Shown here: piece after piece, positions 21,641 through 22,775 of the stretch | Numbering within the stretch: position 1 is the first letter of the stretch | Layout: each line of letters begins with the position of its first letter | NCBI GenBank assembly: GCA_026770585.1 | Contig: MU646548.1 | Coordinates: 434,409-457,183, forward strand | Length of the DNA stretch: 22,775 nt | Source: Baffinella frigidus | Lineage: Eukaryota > Cryptophyceae > Cryptomonadales > Baffinellaceae | Direction of reading: 5' to 3' | Translations under genes and position numbers: made by a program | Notes under the pieces: model-generated | The model's database searches: none | Seen by the model: only the letters and a program-made list of their open reading frames with translations | What the model was told of the DNA's origin: nothing

Positions 21641-21941
21641 GTGGTGTGCGCGATCGCCGGAGACACCTGCCCCTAGTTCATCCGGGAACACGTATTTTAC
21701 TTCTATAAACCTGCATGGAAATTACTACACAAATGCTTCGGGACGTGACCTATACGCAGTAATTTTGCTTGCCATATTTTTCAAAAAAAATAGTTATTCC
21801 CGCATTATAGTGGCTTGCGCGCTCGGCTGGATTCCGCCCTGCCACTCGAGGCTAGACATGTGACTATTTTAAAACAGGGATTCTTTTACAAGTGAAGGGG
21901 GGGAAAGAAGTGTGTAGTAATTTTCACACAAATAGGGGCGT

Positions 21942-21983
21942 TTGGTCACGTAGCTGGGGGAATTCCCCCAGCTACGTGACCAA
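21942..21983. repeat. Perfect 42-bp palindrome
   Basis: TTGGTCACGTAGCTGGGGGAA followed directly by its exact reverse complement, centred at 21962/21963 with no spacer. Confidence 0.96.
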
Positions 21984-22091
21984 CCTTGCCCGTGACTGGT
22001 ACTCAATTTACCAACCCCACATTTAAAATACTCCCTCTTCCAGCCTCGAGTGGTGCAACCACCTGGATTTTGCGATTTTATGGGCATCCAC

Positions 22092-22254
22092 CACACAGCT
22101 GACTTCGAAGGGATTTTGAATAACCCCTAAGCGACAAGACCTAGGGGGCTACGGTAGGCAACCCAACCCGTAGGGACTTATGGGGGTTCCTACGGATAAC
22201 GTAACGGAAACTCAGGCTCTCAGCGCCCGAAACTCCCGTCGTAGCCCGCTGTGC
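22092..22254. mobile_element. Family C inverted-repeat element
   Basis: CACACAGCTGACTTCGAAGG at the left, core GACCTAGGGGGCTACGGTAGGCAAC, and a right end CGTAGCCCGCTGTGCGG. The right end alone repeats at about 22313-22344 and 22386-22412. Confidence 0.85.
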
Positions 22255-22434
22255 GGCCTCATGGTTTTGCAGAGAGTCGAAACGGCATCGACGTTTCGGG
22301 CATTTCCTGCCCGAAAGTCCCTTCGTAGCCCGCTGTGTCGTAACCTCCCTTGCAGAGACAGCGGAAACTCGGGAATTTCCTGCCCGAAAATCCCTTCGTA
22401 GCCCGCTGTGTCGCAACCTTCCGTCCGGAGACAG

Positions 22435-22460
22435 CAATGCGGCGCTCCCGGAGACCATTC
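22435..22460 (+). repeat. 5'-edge echo of gene 2 exon 5, copy 1
   Basis: After GTCCGGAGACAG (AG 22433-22434) it reads CAATGCGGCGCTCCCGGAGA (NAALPE), then diverges. A family C right end lies about 22 nt before the acceptor. Confidence 0.75.
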
Positions 22461-22497
22461 CGGAGCCACGCAAGGCCCTTCGAGGGTTATCCGAGCC

Positions 22498-22599
22498 CCG
22501 TTCTTGGAGCCGTTGGGTCACCCTTGGAGCCATTTTATCCTAAAAAATGACTTGTGAATACCGTTTCCCCCTAAACGTTGACTTTTGAATAACCCCCCA
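22498..22599. repeat. Dispersed repeat shared with 13576-13656
   Basis: TTCTTGGAGCCGTT, TTATCCTAAAAAATGACTT, GAATACCGTTTCCC, TTTTGAATAACCCCCC. It ends about 18 nt before the next acceptor-like site. Confidence 0.65.
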
Positions 22600-22617
22600 A
22601 GGGCCCTCCGTGGACAG

Positions 22618-22670
22618 TAAGGCGGCGCTCCCGGAGATCACGCTTCTGCTCATTTCGCCGCCTCTGACTC
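22618..22670 (+). repeat. Longer 5'-edge echo of gene 2 exon 5, copy 2
   Basis: After GTGGACAG (AG 22616-22617) it reads one base, then KAALPEITLLLISPPLTP. ITLLLISPP matches the strand before the PP motif of IAH1-type SGNH enzymes. No donor follows soon, and the sequence departs from the family after PP. It could be the used exon or another echo. It differs from 22743 onwards at five bases, all third codon positions. Confidence 0.7.
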
Positions 22671-22742
22671 CAAAAGCGGAATCTTCGCTGACAGCGGATT
22701 AAGTTAACTGTGGACTTAAGTAACGGTTGATTCCGGAGACAG

Positions 22743-22775
22743 CAAGGCGGCGCTTCCCGAGATAACGCTCCTGCT
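22743..22775 (+). CDS. Gene 2 exon 5 (partial, cut by window end)
   Basis: The acceptor is TTCCGGAGACAG (AG 22741-22742). One base completes Ser152, then KAALPEITLL runs to the end of the window. The phase agrees with exon 4. It aligns with the strand before block IV (ITPxP in known enzymes). The longer copy at 22618 shows how the sequence would continue. I take this last copy as the likely real exon because echoes that keep an acceptor lie upstream of the intact exon elsewhere in the window. The DxxH block with the catalytic His must lie beyond the window. Confidence 0.7.

Noticed and set aside
22141-22533. Minus-strand frame of 130 codons
   Set aside because: It runs over a family C element and repeats of its end (TTCGTAGCCCGCTGTG). 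It is repeat-derived.
1-22775. tRNA, rRNA or other structured RNA genes
   Set aside because: I saw no cloverleaf or rRNA-like segment. All strong hairpins belong to inverted-repeat elements.

Overview
The window looks like nuclear DNA of a unicellular eukaryote, most likely an alga or a dinoflagellate-like protist. It has short exons (about 40-420 bp) separated by long repeat-filled introns, GT-AG introns plus one possible GC donor, and a strong preference for G straight after the acceptor AG (10 of 14 exons). It also holds many interstitial arrays of CCCTAAA, the TTTAGGG telomere type found in green algae and dinoflagellates. I cannot name the species. There are 10 Ns at 10202-10211.

All recognisable coding sequence is on the + strand and falls into two split genes. 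Gene 1 (about 240-13142, both ends outside what I can resolve) is a chain of exons at 240-327, 1239-1296, 2603-2672, 3454-3501, 4268-4688, 7159-7269, 9345-9427, 10910-10964 and 13046-13142. Most neighbouring exons join in phase into one Ala/Leu-rich, probably helical protein that I do not recognise. Gene 2 (18413 to past the window end) is an SGNH/GDSL esterase of the isoamyl-acetate-hydrolysing (IAH1-like) type with a signal peptide. Its five exons (18413-18592, 18782-18864, 20014-20167, 20651-20688, 22743-end) join in phase and carry GDS, NRGFSGY, GAND and VPLEEY motifs.

The rest is repeats. There are at least seven families of short inverted-repeat (MITE-like) elements. Several share one internal palindromic core, CCTAGG...CCTACGGTAGG, but have different terminal repeats. 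There are also GA, TC, GATA and GT microsatellites, minisatellites, and telomere-like tracts that often form the pyrimidine-rich run before acceptors.

The most striking feature is what I call exon-edge echoes. Ten of the 14 exons have partial extra copies of their edges in the adjacent introns. Copies keeping the acceptor and exon start lie upstream of the intact exon; copies keeping the exon end and donor lie downstream. In the nine comparisons I aligned by eye, 30 of 32 differences between echo and exon are third-codon-position, synonymous changes. Inverted-repeat elements often end within 10-50 nt of the echoed splice sites, which suggests introner-like insertion together with repeated junction duplication. 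Several other echoes are clearly decayed and do not show this bias.
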